From Actinospica sp035493475 (GTDB lineage Bacteria > Actinomycetota > Actinomycetes > Streptomycetales > Catenulisporaceae), in contig DATJIF010000063.1 in the NCBI GenBank assembly GCA_035493475.1, positions 1 through 64,000 of the forward strand: a stretch of DNA of 64,000 nt, written 5' to 3'. Shown here one piece after another: positions 40,543 to 48,508 of the stretch. The notes beneath the pieces were generated by a model. It was not told where the DNA came from, made no database searches, and saw only the letters and a program-made list of their open reading frames with translations. The position numbers and the translations under genes were made by a program. Each line of letters begins with the position of its first letter. Position 1 is the first letter of the stretch.

Positions 40543-40656
40543 ACTGCGCCGTACTGAGCGGATATCGGACTGTTTGAGGCTGTTGATAGACCCCTGGGGC
40601 GCGGGCTACCTTCGTGCGCGACACGAAGTGGAATCGACGACCCCAGGGGGCGGCAC

Positions 40657-41601
40657 ATGGGCTTTTTCAAGAAGATCTTCGGCGACGACGAGGAGCAGGA
40701 GCGCGAGGAGGCGGCCAAGCGCAAGGCCGCCGAGCAGTACGCCGAGAAGCACTCGCACTCCGCCGAGTCCGAGCACGAGCACGCCCCGGCGAAGAAGACC
40801 GCCGCGAAGAAGACCGCGGCCGCCGAGGACAAGCCCGCCGCGAAGAAGGCGGCCGCGGCCAAGACCGCGGAGCCCGCCAAGAAGACAGCGGCGAAGAAGG
40901 CCGCTGACAAGCCTGCCGCGAAGGCGACTGAGAAGCCCGCCGCGAAGGCCGCCAAGGACGACGGCAAGGACGAGGCGAAGGCCGGGCACACGCACGACCA
41001 CGACCACGACCCGATCCCGCCGCAGCGCACGTACACCCCGCTCAACGGCGCCCCCGCCGCCCACGCGCACACGCACGTGAAGGAGGTCGCCGACGGCCCC
41101 GTCACCGCCGCGCACGACGCGATGATGACCGTGCACATCGAGACGCACGTCCCCGACCACGCCCCGCGCGAGGACGACCCGCACTACCACCTCTTCGAGC
41201 AGGCCAAGGCCCGGCTCAAGCGCCAGGGCCTGTGGAAGTGCATCATCGCCGACGAACTCTGCGGCGGCGAGCCCGAGCTGCACCACACCTACATCGAGTT
41301 CTCCCAGATCAACGAGGTGGACCCGAAGAAGGTGCAGGAGGCCCTCGGTCTGCACTTCGACAACGACGAGGACTTCCAGAAGTGGGCTGAGTCCCCCGGA
41401 AACCTCGAGGTGCTCTGCGCGAACCACCACCGCACGCACTACGGCATCCACGTCATCCCCGGCCCCCTCTGGGAGGCCCTGCGCTTCCGCATGGCGGGCA
41501 CCGAGGCCGCCGCCGAGTTCGTCACCGCGGACGAGGCCAAGGCCATGGCCGACAAGAAGGACGACGACAACGACAAGGCGAAGGCGTCGGCCGACAAGTA
41601 A
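40657..41601 (+). CDS. HNH-type protein with histone-like Lys/Ala-rich and His-rich segments
   Basis: The 314-residue protein begins with an amphipathic MGFFKKIFGDDEE. It then has a histone-H1-like Lys/Ala/Pro segment (AKKTAAKK-type repeats, about residues 45-105) and a His/Asp cluster (HTHDHDHD). The folded domain (about 170-275) carries ELHHTYIEF and NLEVLCANHHRTHYG, a plausible HNH/treble-clef metal site (paired His, Asn and His, with Cys nearby). It may be a nucleoid-associated or DNA-processing protein. Nuclease activity is inference. AGGGGG lies 6 nt upstream of the ATG. Confidence 0.75.
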   Translation: MGFFKKIFGDDEEQEREEAAKRKAAEQYAEKHSHSAESEHEHAPAKKTAAKKTAAAEDKPAAKKAAAAKTAEPAKKTAAKKAADKPAAKATEKPAAKAAKDDGKDEAKAGHTHDHDHDPIPPQRTYTPLNGAPAAHAHTHVKEVADGPVTAAHDAMMTVHIETHVPDHAPREDDPHYHLFEQAKARLKRQGLWKCIIADELCGGEPELHHTYIEFSQINEVDPKKVQEALGLHFDNDEDFQKWAESPGNLEVLCANHHRTHYGIHVIPGPLWEALRFRMAGTEAAAEFVTADEAKAMADKKDDDNDKAKASADK

Positions 41602-41629
41602 GTCCGCCGCCGTCGCCAGTCCGAAAGCC

Positions 41630-41671
41630 GAGAACGGCGCCCGGGGATATCCGTCCCCGGGCGCCGTTCTC
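41630..41671. terminator. Strong bidirectional terminator
   Basis: A perfect 18-bp stem (41630-41647 with 41654-41671), a 6-nt loop, then gttcta. It lies between the convergent HNH-type gene and the sigma-associated membrane protein gene. Confidence 0.9.
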
Positions 41672-41682
41672 GTTCTACCGCC

Positions 41683-42711
41683 TCAGTTCTGATACGCCTG
41701 CAGGGCTTGCCGGAGTTCGGGGATGAGGGCGGTGTCGGTGGCGGTGAAGCTCTGGGTGTTGAAGGAGGAGTCCTCGTTCACCTCGATATTGACCAGTTCG
41801 ACGATCGAACCGGAGCTGACGAAGCAGTCGTGGTCGAGGGTGCCGGGATTCGCATGGGTGGCGGGGACCGCGAGGACGCTCCAGCACTGGGCGTCGGTCT
41901 GGTTCGCGGTCTGTTCGATCGACCCGACGAGGTTCGTGCCGGTGGTGGGGTCGAGCGCGGTGACCTGGTTCTTGCAGGTGGCGAAGTCGGCGGCGAGGCC
42001 GTTCATGGCGGCTTCGGCGTCGGCGGCGTTCTGGTAGAACAACGCGGACTGGAACGTGTCGGCGGGGATGATGCCGTCGGTCCGTATCTTGTCGCGGTTG
42101 GATCCGGAGAACATCTCGATCTGGCTGCCCTTGAGTCCGTCACTCAGACCGGAGAGCCCGCCCATGCCCATGTCCATGCACCACGTGGGCGACTGGCTGA
42201 CAGGGTTGGCGAAGACCTCGCCGCCGATGCGGGTGCCGTTGACGTTGCTGTTGAGCTGCCAGTCGGTGTAGCCCGGCAGCGCGAGCGGCATCTGGGAGGC
42301 GTTGAGCCACGCGTTGGCGACGTACTGGGCCGGGTTGACCACGGTGGTCGAGGCGCCGCTTGTCGCAGTGGTCGAACCGGCCGTGCTCGACGGGCTCGAC
42401 GCACCCGTCGTCGGCGTGCTGCTCGGCGAGGAGGTCACCGTGACCGTCGGGCTCGGGGTGGCCGGGGCGCTGGTGGCCACGGCGGTTCCCGTGACGTGCG
42501 CGGCGGGCACCCCGTTCGTGTTGTGCACGGAGACGGCCGCGACGCCGCCGATCGCGCCGAGCAGCACCACCGACAGGGTGGAGGCGGCCAGGCGCTTGTG
42601 GTTGCGGCGCTGCCTGCCGCGCTTGCGGGCGGCGGCGGCACCGGGCTCGCGGGCCGCGTCCGTGGCGGTGTCGACCACTCCGGAGAGCAGGTCATCGAAA
42701 CGGTCAGACAT
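41683..42711 (-). CDS. Membrane protein partner of SigE-family sigma factor
   Basis: The 342-residue protein has an N-terminal cytoplasmic region (MSDRFDDLLSGVVDTATDAAREPG) of about 38 residues, one membrane helix, a Ser/Thr/Pro-rich linker and an extracellular domain of about 200 residues with four cysteines. It overlaps the sigma gene by 8 nt, so it is translationally coupled. The layout suits an anti-sigma/sensor, although a canonical zinc anti-sigma motif is missing from the short cytoplasmic part. Confidence 0.75.
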   Translation of the reverse strand: MSDRFDDLLSGVVDTATDAAREPGAAAARKRGRQRRNHKRLAASTLSVVLLGAIGGVAAVSVHNTNGVPAAHVTGTAVATSAPATPSPTVTVTSSPSSTPTTGASSPSSTAGSTTATSGASTTVVNPAQYVANAWLNASQMPLALPGYTDWQLNSNVNGTRIGGEVFANPVSQSPTWCMDMGMGGLSGLSDGLKGSQIEMFSGSNRDKIRTDGIIPADTFQSALFYQNAADAEAAMNGLAADFATCKNQVTALDPTTGTNLVGSIEQTANQTDAQCWSVLAVPATHANPGTLDHDCFVSSGSIVELVNIEVNEDSSFNTQSFTATDTALIPELRQALQAYQN

Positions 42712-43252
42712 GGTACGTGCCCTCCTCCTGGGCCGATGCGGACTTGCTCTTGTCTGCGGCGGCGGCCTCCCCGGCGGACTCGGCCAGGTGCGGGGCCAGC
42801 GCCTTGCGTCCGCGCACCAGCCGCGCCTTGACCGTCCCGCTCGGCACGCCGGTCTCCCGGCTGATCTCCTCCACCGAGCGGTCGAGCAGGTGGTGGAGTA
42901 CGATCACCTGCCGCAGTTCCGGATCGATCCGGCGCAGCGCGGTCACCACCGCGAGCCGGTCCGGGCTGAGCCCCGGCAGCTCCTCCTCCTGCGCGGCCCG
43001 GCGCTTGTGCGCGGTGATCCGGTTCACCGCCTTGCGCCAGGACGACACCGAGATCCGGAAGGCGACCGAGCGCACCCAGGCCTCGGTATCCCCGTACTCG
43101 CCGATCCTGCCCCAGTTCTGCCAGGCCCGGGCGAACGCCTCCTGCACCGAGTCCTCGGCTTCGGACAACGACCCGACCATCGCGTACACCTGGCCGACCA
43201 CGCGCCTGAACGACGCGTGGTAGAACTCGTCGAATTCGAGCTCCCCAGCCAT
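42704..43252 (-). CDS. SigE-family ECF RNA polymerase sigma factor
   Basis: The 182-residue protein has region 2 (FDEFYHASFRRVVGQVYAMVG ... AEDSVQEAFARAWQNW) and region 4 (LLDRSVEEISRETGVPSGTVKARLVRGRKAL), the SigE-type ECF family frequent in actinomycetes. The C-terminal tail is Ala/Lys-rich. The ATG at 43252 has GAGGGG 5 nt upstream. GTG 43258 is an alternative. The coupled membrane protein is the likely regulator. The signal is unknown. Confidence 0.9.
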   Translation of the reverse strand: MAGELEFDEFYHASFRRVVGQVYAMVGSLSEAEDSVQEAFARAWQNWGRIGEYGDTEAWVRSVAFRISVSSWRKAVNRITAHKRRAAQEEELPGLSPDRLAVVTALRRIDPELRQVIVLHHLLDRSVEEISRETGVPSGTVKARLVRGRKALAPHLAESAGEAAAADKSKSASAQEEGTYHV

Positions 43253-43366
43253 CCCCACCCCTCACTTCGCAGCCTCGGCACCCGCTCCCCGGGGTGCCGT
43301 CACGAGTGTCACGTGCGAGCGGCGGATCCGGTTGTCGGGTGCCGAGGCGAATTCGCCGCGGTCCTC

Positions 43367-44857
43367 TCAGTGTCCTTCCAGCGCCGACGGCTTGATGCGC
43401 TTGGGCATCAGGAAGCCGAGCGGGATGCAGAGCACGAGGACGGCCGTGGCCCAGCCCAGGGTCGTGGCGGCGGAGGAGACGGACGAGTGGCCGTCGGTGA
43501 TGCCGTTGAAGTACAGCGTGCCGAACAGGGCGGCGCCCAGGGTGTTGGCGAGCTGCTGGAGGGCGTTCATCAGGCCTCCCGCTGAGCCGGTCTCGTGGTC
43601 CTCGATGGCGCTGACCATGATGCCGAAGTAGCTGGCGATCAGGAAGCCGAAGCCGAGGCCGCAGAGCGTGTACGCGGGGGCGAGTTCGAGGCTGGTGAGG
43701 CGCGGGCCCCAGTGCTCGACGCTGAGCGCCACACCGGCCATGCCGACGGCCATCAGGGCGACGCCGCCGTGCAGGACGTGCCTGCCGAACCTGGGGGCGA
43801 GCACGCCGCCGCCGACGCCCGCGCCCACCGCCACGGCGAGCGAGAACGGAAGGCTCGTCAGACCGGCGTGCAGGGAGGTGTAGCCGAGGGCCAGCTGCAG
43901 GTGCAGGACCAGCACCAGGAACAGGCCGCCGAGCGAGCAGAAGAAAAAGATCCCGAAGATCTGGCCGCCGACGAACGCGGGCTTCTTGAACAGCGAGAGC
44001 GTCACGAGCGGGGTGCGGCCGCTGCGGGAGCGCAGCTTCTGCTGGAAACCGAAGAGCGCGAATACGGGGACGGACGCGGCCATCAGCACGTACATGTACA
44101 GCGGCCAGCCCTTCTCCCGGCCCTGGATGAGCGGGTAGACGAGCAGCAGCATGCCGAGGCCGGAGAGCAGCATTCCGGTCACGTCGAGAGTCGGCGCGTC
44201 CGGGCCGTGCGGCTTGTCCTTGGGTACGACGCGCATGGCGAGGATGAAGGCGACGATGCCGACTGGGACGTTGACCCAGAAGATCGAGCGCCACTCGGTG
44301 CCGAAGAGGTTCGCCTGCACGAGCGCGCCGCCGAGGATCGGGCCGACGGTCGCGGCGACGCCCATCACGGGGCCGAAGATGCTCATCGCGGCGCCGGCCC
44401 GGTCGGCCGGGAAGACCGAGCGGATGATGGCCAGCCCCTGCGGCAGCATCAGCGCGGCGGCGAGGCCCTGCAGGAAGCGCGCGGTGACCAGCATCTGCGG
44501 GTCGACGGAGACGCTGGCGAGCCCGGACAGCAGGGTGAACGCGCCGATGCCGCCGAGGAACATCCGGCGCCGTCCGAAGAGGTCGCCGAGCCGTCCGCCG
44601 GTGATCAGCGCGACGGCCATCGCCAGCGTGTAGCCGGCGATGATCCACTGCAGCTGGGTCGTGGTGGCGTGCAGTTCGCGGGCGATCGACGGGGCGCCGA
44701 CGTTGACGATCGTCGAGTCGAGCAGGTCCATGACGTCGGCGCCGAGCACGGTCAGCAGCACGGCGGTCTGCAGCCGCGAGTTCTTCGGGGCCTTCGCCGT
44801 CGCGGCGCTCTCGGGTGCGCCGGTATCGGGCGGCTCGCGGTCGGTGGTGGTGCTCAT
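43367..44857 (-). CDS. MFS drug-efflux transporter (DHA2 type)
   Basis: This 496-residue, 14-helix protein has motif A GGRLGDLFGRRRMF, an acidic residue in ADVMDLLDSTIVNV of helix 1 (motif D1) and motif C GPVMGVAATVGPILGG. GGAGG lies 6 nt before the ATG at 44857. It is divergent from a TetR gene with a long array of operator boxes. The upstream codons of the open frame overlap those boxes and are not coding. Confidence 0.92.
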   Translation of the reverse strand: MSTTTDREPPDTGAPESAATAKAPKNSRLQTAVLLTVLGADVMDLLDSTIVNVGAPSIARELHATTTQLQWIIAGYTLAMAVALITGGRLGDLFGRRRMFLGGIGAFTLLSGLASVSVDPQMLVTARFLQGLAAALMLPQGLAIIRSVFPADRAGAAMSIFGPVMGVAATVGPILGGALVQANLFGTEWRSIFWVNVPVGIVAFILAMRVVPKDKPHGPDAPTLDVTGMLLSGLGMLLLVYPLIQGREKGWPLYMYVLMAASVPVFALFGFQQKLRSRSGRTPLVTLSLFKKPAFVGGQIFGIFFFCSLGGLFLVLVLHLQLALGYTSLHAGLTSLPFSLAVAVGAGVGGGVLAPRFGRHVLHGGVALMAVGMAGVALSVEHWGPRLTSLELAPAYTLCGLGFGFLIASYFGIMVSAIEDHETGSAGGLMNALQQLANTLGAALFGTLYFNGITDGHSSVSSAATTLGWATAVLVLCIPLGFLMPKRIKPSALEGH

Positions 44858-44876
44858 CGTTTCCCTCCCTGGGGAC

Positions 44877-44961
44877 GAACAGTGTTTGTTTGCTACGAAC
44901 ACCGTTCTACGCTCGAACGGCGTTCGCGTCAAGAACGGTGTTCGTATTGCGTACGCTGTTC
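44877..44961. promoter_or_regulatory. Array of five GAAC-N3-GTTC operator boxes
   Basis: Perfect boxes GAACACCGTTC (44897), GAACGGCGTTC (44915) and GAACGGTGTTC (44933) are spaced exactly 18 bp apart. A fourth, degenerate box (GTACGCTGTTC) follows at 44951, again 18 bp on. A near-perfect one (GAACAGTGTTT) is at 44877, 20 bp before the first. They fill the gap between the MFS and TetR genes. Confidence 0.85.
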
Positions 44962-45012
44962 GTGCGGCGGTACGGTGGTCCCCGCAGGCCGGAGGCCAGA
45001 AGGAGGAGACGG

Positions 45013-45873
45013 ATGGCGAACGAGCGGCCGGGGGCGGCCGGGAACGCGGCGAGGCAGGCGGGGGACCTGCGCGCGGCGGCGTCCCGGGTCTCGGCGACCC
45101 GCGCGGGCGTGATCCCGCCGCCGCCCTGGGCGCCGGACGCCGGACCGCGCCGGACCCGCGCCGACAAGCCCGCCCTCAACCGGGACGCCATCGTGGCCAC
45201 CGCGATCCGGGTCATCGACGAGGAGGGCTACGACGCCGTCTCGATGCGCCGCGTCGCCCAGGAGTTCGGCACCGGCGCCGCCTCGCTGTACGCCTACGTG
45301 GCGAACAAGGACGAGCTGATGGACCTGATCGTGGACGAGATCATGGCCGAGAGCGCGGTGCACGTCCAGGAGATCTCCGGCGACGTGGTCGCGTGGCAGG
45401 AACAGCTCAAGAACATGATCCGCGCCGGCTATCAGGTGCTGGTCTCGCACCGGGACATCGCGAAGGTCATGCTGGGCCGGATCCCGTTCGGCCCCAACGG
45501 TCTGCGCAACATCGAGAACATGCTCAAGCTGCTGCGCGCGCACGGGATGCCGGACCACGTCGCGGCGTACGCGGGTGACCTGATCGGCCAGTACATGGTG
45601 GGCTCGGCGATCGAGGACTACATGTGGCGGGAGCGCTATCCCGAGGCCACCGAGGCCGAGGTCGCCGAGGCGATGGGCGAGGTCGGCGACTACCTGGAGT
45701 CGCTGCCCGCCGAGCAGTTCCCGAACCTGACGGCGCTCGCCCGGGTCATGGTCGGCGAGAAGGGCGAGGGGGACGAGTCGCACTTCGACCGCTTCGAGCT
45801 CGGCCTCGACATCCTGGTGCGCGGGCTGACGACGTTCCTGCCGCCCGAGGCGCACGAGCGCGGGCGGGACTGA
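45013..45873 (+). CDS. TetR-family regulator (TetR_C_1 type)
   Basis: The 286-residue protein has an unusually long N-terminus: about 60 Ala/Arg/Pro-rich residues before the helix-turn-helix (RDAIVATAIRVIDEEGYDAVSMRRVAQEFGTGAASLYAYVANKDEL). It is followed by a helical effector domain like that of tetracycline/macrolide repressors. The ATG has AGGAGG upstream. It probably represses the divergent pump and itself through the box array. Confidence 0.92.
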   Translation: MANERPGAAGNAARQAGDLRAAASRVSATRAGVIPPPPWAPDAGPRRTRADKPALNRDAIVATAIRVIDEEGYDAVSMRRVAQEFGTGAASLYAYVANKDELMDLIVDEIMAESAVHVQEISGDVVAWQEQLKNMIRAGYQVLVSHRDIAKVMLGRIPFGPNGLRNIENMLKLLRAHGMPDHVAAYAGDLIGQYMVGSAIEDYMWRERYPEATEAEVAEAMGEVGDYLESLPAEQFPNLTALARVMVGEKGEGDESHFDRFELGLDILVRGLTTFLPPEAHERGRD

Positions 45874-45940
45874 GCGGACCGGGCCCGGAGAAGCAGCGGG
45901 TCGCGACCGCCGTGGCGGCCGCGACCCGAGGAGCGGTGCC

Positions 45941-46426
45941 TCAGCCGTCGTGCTCGGGCTGCTGCACCAACTGCGCCAGGTAGAGCGGCTCGCCCAGCTT
46001 CTTGACCAGATCCAGCTGCGTCTCGAGGTAGTCGATGTGCTCCTCCTCGTCCGCGAGGATGTCCTCGAAGATGTTCGCGGAGGTCACGTCGTCCTTGTCG
46101 CGCATCAGCTTGATCCCGCGCCGCAGCCGCTCCACCGCCTCGAGTTCGACCTTCATGTCGCACTCGAACATCTCGGTGACCGTCTGCCCGATCCGCAGCG
46201 GGCTGAGCTTCTGGAAGTTCGGCAGGCCGTCGAGGAAGATGATGCGCTCGGCCAGCTTGTCGGCGTGCTGCATCTCCTCGATCGACTCGTGCCGGGTGTG
46301 CTTGGCGAGCTTCACCCAGCCGTTGTTCTCCTGCAGCTTGTAGTGCAACCAGTACTGGTTGATGGCCGTCAGTTCGGCCGTCAGCTGCTCATTGAGGATC
46401 GCGATGACGTCCTTGTGGCCCTGCAT
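45941..46426 (-). CDS. bfr: Bacterioferritin
   Basis: The 161-residue four-helix bundle has ferroxidase ligands in LTAELTAINQYWLHY (Glu18), SIEEMQHADKLAERI (Glu51, His54; Met52 the haem ligand), ECDMKVELEAV (Glu94) and LADEEEHIDYLE (Glu127, His130). It stores iron as a 24-mer cage with inter-subunit haem. AAGGGA lies upstream of the ATG. The bfd gene next door would supply reducing power for iron release. Confidence 0.95.
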   Translation of the reverse strand: MQGHKDVIAILNEQLTAELTAINQYWLHYKLQENNGWVKLAKHTRHESIEEMQHADKLAERIIFLDGLPNFQKLSPLRIGQTVTEMFECDMKVELEAVERLRRGIKLMRDKDDVTSANIFEDILADEEEHIDYLETQLDLVKKLGEPLYLAQLVQQPEHDG

Positions 46427-46536
46427 CGACTGATCCCTTCCGTGCCGTGATGGGTGGATGACGGCAGGTAGTCTTTCACGCGCGCAGGGGGAAACCGAGG
46501 CAGACGCGGGCCGAAATCACCGCGTCGCGCAGAAAA

Positions 46537-46559
46537 CGCCGCCTTCGCGTCAGGCGGCG
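46537..46559 (-). terminator. Intrinsic terminator at the bfd stop codon
   Basis: 8-bp arms (46537-46544 with 46552-46559) with the bfd stop codon in the loop region, followed on the minus strand by TTTTCT. Confidence 0.75.
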
Positions 46560-46795
46560 AGCACGTCCTCCACCCGGGCCGCCGCGTCGCACACGGCCGG
46601 GCAGGCCTTCAGGGTCTGCTCCACGCAGGGCCGCAGCCGGGCCTCCTCGATCAGGCAGCCGAGCCGCTCCACGCAGGTCCCGCAGCTGGTCCCGGCGCCG
46701 CAGCGCTCGCCGAGCTCCTCCTCCGTGCGCGCACCCGCCGAGATCTCGTCCTGTATCTCCTCCTCGGTGATGCTGAAGCAGACACAGGCGTACAT
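46550..46795 (-). CDS. bfd: Bacterioferritin-associated ferredoxin-like [2Fe-2S] protein
   Basis: The 81-residue protein starts MYACVCFSITEEEI and has CGTC at about residue 40, the CxC...CxxC ligands of a BFD-like [2Fe-2S] domain. An extra Cys lies in CGAGTSC. The C-terminal third carries four further cysteines (LGC, RPC, KAC, AVC), which is unusual for Bfd. The ATG at 46795 has AGGAGC upstream. An iron box 31 nt upstream supports derepression under iron limitation. Confidence 0.88.
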   Translation of the reverse strand: MYACVCFSITEEEIQDEISAGARTEEELGERCGAGTSCGTCVERLGCLIEEARLRPCVEQTLKACPAVCDAAARVEDVLAA

Positions 46796-46826
46796 GGGCG
46801 AAGCTCCTCGGGACACCACGGCATGG

Positions 46827-46845
46827 TTAGGTAAACCTAAGCTAA
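46827..46845. promoter_or_regulatory. DtxR/IdeR-type iron box upstream of bfd
   Basis: TTAGGTAAACCTAAGCTAA matches 15 of 19 consensus positions and contains the dyad TTAGGT-AA-ACCTAA. Confidence 0.75.
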
Positions 46846-46926
46846 CCCGGACGTTCCGGGACGCGCAAGTGCATGTGCCGCGGTTGTGGTCGGAAGCACA
46901 CCTCCGGGTCTGGGACGATAGAGGCC

Positions 46927-47535
46927 ATGACGGGTTCGGACGAATCCCGGTCGGGGGACGACGCGGCGCCGCTGCCGCCCGGGCAGCGCGCGCAGACCCA
47001 GTGGCCGGTGCTGCACTACGGTCCGGTGCCCCGGTTCAAGCCGGAGCGCTGGGACCTGCAGGTCTACGGCGCCACCGCCGACGGGGCGAAGCACAGTTGG
47101 GACTACGGGGAGTTTCACACGCTGCCCACGGCCGAGGTGCTCGCGGACATGCACTGCGTGACCAAGTTCAGCCTCGTGGGCAACACCTGGAGCGGGGTGC
47201 TCGCGCGCACCGTCCTCGACCTCGCCCCGCCCGCCCCGGACGCCACGCACGCGATGATCTGGGCCGAGTACGGCTACTCCGCCAACCTGCGGATCGAGGA
47301 CCTGCGCGCCGACGCGACGATCTTCGCCACGCACCGCGGCGGCGTCGAGCTCACGCCGGACCACGGCTTCCCGCTGCGCCTGGTCGTGCCGCACCTGTAC
47401 GCCTGGAAGGGGCCGAAGTGGGTGCGCGCGGTCGAGTACCTGAGCGCGGACCGGCGCGGCTTCTGGGAGGAGCGCGGGTACCACAACACCGGCGACCCCT
47501 GGCAGGAGCAGCGCTACTCCTACCAGGAGGACTGA
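46927..47535 (+). CDS. Molybdopterin-dependent sulfite oxidase-like oxidoreductase
   Basis: The 202-residue protein is a compact sulfite-oxidase/YedY-type molybdopterin domain: WPVLHYGPVPRFKPERWDLQVYG, the molybdenum-ligating Cys in MHCVTKFS, SANLRIEDL and WKGPKWVRAVEYL. There is no Tat signal, so it is cytoplasmic. The substrate is unknown, with methionine-sulfoxide-like or sulfoxide reduction possible. The ATG at 46927 is preferred; a weak GACGAT hexamer 7 nt upstream would make it leaderless. Confidence 0.88.
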   Translation: MTGSDESRSGDDAAPLPPGQRAQTQWPVLHYGPVPRFKPERWDLQVYGATADGAKHSWDYGEFHTLPTAEVLADMHCVTKFSLVGNTWSGVLARTVLDLAPPAPDATHAMIWAEYGYSANLRIEDLRADATIFATHRGGVELTPDHGFPLRLVVPHLYAWKGPKWVRAVEYLSADRRGFWEERGYHNTGDPWQEQRYSYQED

Positions 47536-47557
47536 CCGGCCGTCCGGCGCGGGGGCG

Positions 47558-48214
47558 TCAGGACGTGTACTTGATCGTGATGTTCTTGAATCCCAGGGAC
47601 TGCAGCAGGCTCGTCAGCATCGTGCGCGTGTTGCGCTCGGCGTCCGTGATGAGCGCGCTCTTCGCCGCCGCGCCCTCGATCTGCTTCTGCGCCAGCTCGT
47701 AGACCGCCTGCTGCGAGTTCGGGTTGCCGCTCAGAAAGCTGTTCACCCGGGTGAACAGACCCTGCTGCTGCGCGAAGACGTAGGACTGCTGCACGTTGAG
47801 CACCGCCGGGTCGAGCTTCGCCGGCGGCAGCGTGATCGTCGCCGTGAGCCGGTCCGCAGAGACCTGCACCGCGTTGCCCTTGAGCTTCGAGAAGTCGACG
47901 TACGCGTTGTCCGTGCCGACGCCGATGAACAGCGTGTCGCTGCCCTCCAGGAAGCTCGGCAGCAGCGAGCCGCCGGAGGAGATGTCGACGACGACCTGGA
48001 AGTTGCCCTCGGCCGCCTCGTACTTGGACAGCTGCACGATCGACTGCAGCAGCACGGGCCCGGAGCGCTCCGTCGTCTGCTCCGAGAATGGATTGCGCAG
48101 TTGGGGTAGAAGGTGGATGGCGGAACCCACCAGGGCGAGGCCCACCACCACGACCAGCGACACGGCGCCGATCACTATTCGTTTGCGCCACCGAGACACT
48201 ACCGCCACCACCAC
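47558..48214 (-). CDS. DUF4230-domain membrane-anchored protein
   Basis: The protein of about 218 residues has an N-terminal membrane helix (RIVIGAVSLVVVVGLALVGSA) followed by an extracytoplasmic DUF4230 domain (LLQSIVQLSKYEAAEGNFQVVVDI) of unknown function. Several GTG codons at the start are possible. 48214 is preferred because AAGGGG is 5 nt upstream, with 48220 as the alternative. It lies beside a PASTA kinase, with a small membrane protein between. Confidence 0.8.
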   Translation of the reverse strand: MVVAVVSRWRKRIVIGAVSLVVVVGLALVGSAIHLLPQLRNPFSEQTTERSGPVLLQSIVQLSKYEAAEGNFQVVVDISSGGSLLPSFLEGSDTLFIGVGTDNAYVDFSKLKGNAVQVSADRLTATITLPPAKLDPAVLNVQQSYVFAQQQGLFTRVNSFLSGNPNSQQAVYELAQKQIEGAAAKSALITDAERNTRTMLTSLLQSLGFKNITIKYTS

Positions 48215-48292
48215 GACCACCCCTTGGTCCTAATCTCTTCCATCAGTGCTATGAGTATCCACCGTCAGAAGGAGCGCCTAACCTTGCCAGGC

Positions 48293-48508
48293 ATGAGAAT
48301 CCCCCGAGTGCGGCGGCGTCGAGAGGACGAGCGGCCACGGCGCCGGTCGTTCAACGCGCTGTGGGCCTTCTTCTGGCTGATCCTGATCATCATCCTGCTC
48401 GGGCTGATCTTCGGCGGCTACCGCAAGGGCACCCCGGTCAACAACCCCGGCACCTGGATCAGCACCGGGATATCCGTGCTCACCGACGTCCGGGGCGCCG
48501 CTCAGTAG
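48293..48508 (+). CDS. Small single-pass membrane protein
   Basis: The 71-residue protein has a very basic N-terminus (RIPRVRRRREDERPRRR), one hydrophobic helix (WAFFWLILIIILLGLIFGG) and a short C-terminal tail. The family is unknown. A TAACCT hexamer lies 8 nt upstream of the ATG, consistent with near-leaderless expression. Its last 7 nt overlap the convergent kinase gene. The in-frame ATG at 48251 is an alternative start. Confidence 0.65.
   Translation: MRIPRVRRRREDERPRRRSFNALWAFFWLILIIILLGLIFGGYRKGTPVNNPGTWISTGISVLTDVRGAAQ

Noticed and set aside
44897..44943. CRISPR-like repeat array
   Set aside because: Units are 11-bp dyads with 7-nt gaps, far below CRISPR repeat and spacer size. They are operator boxes.
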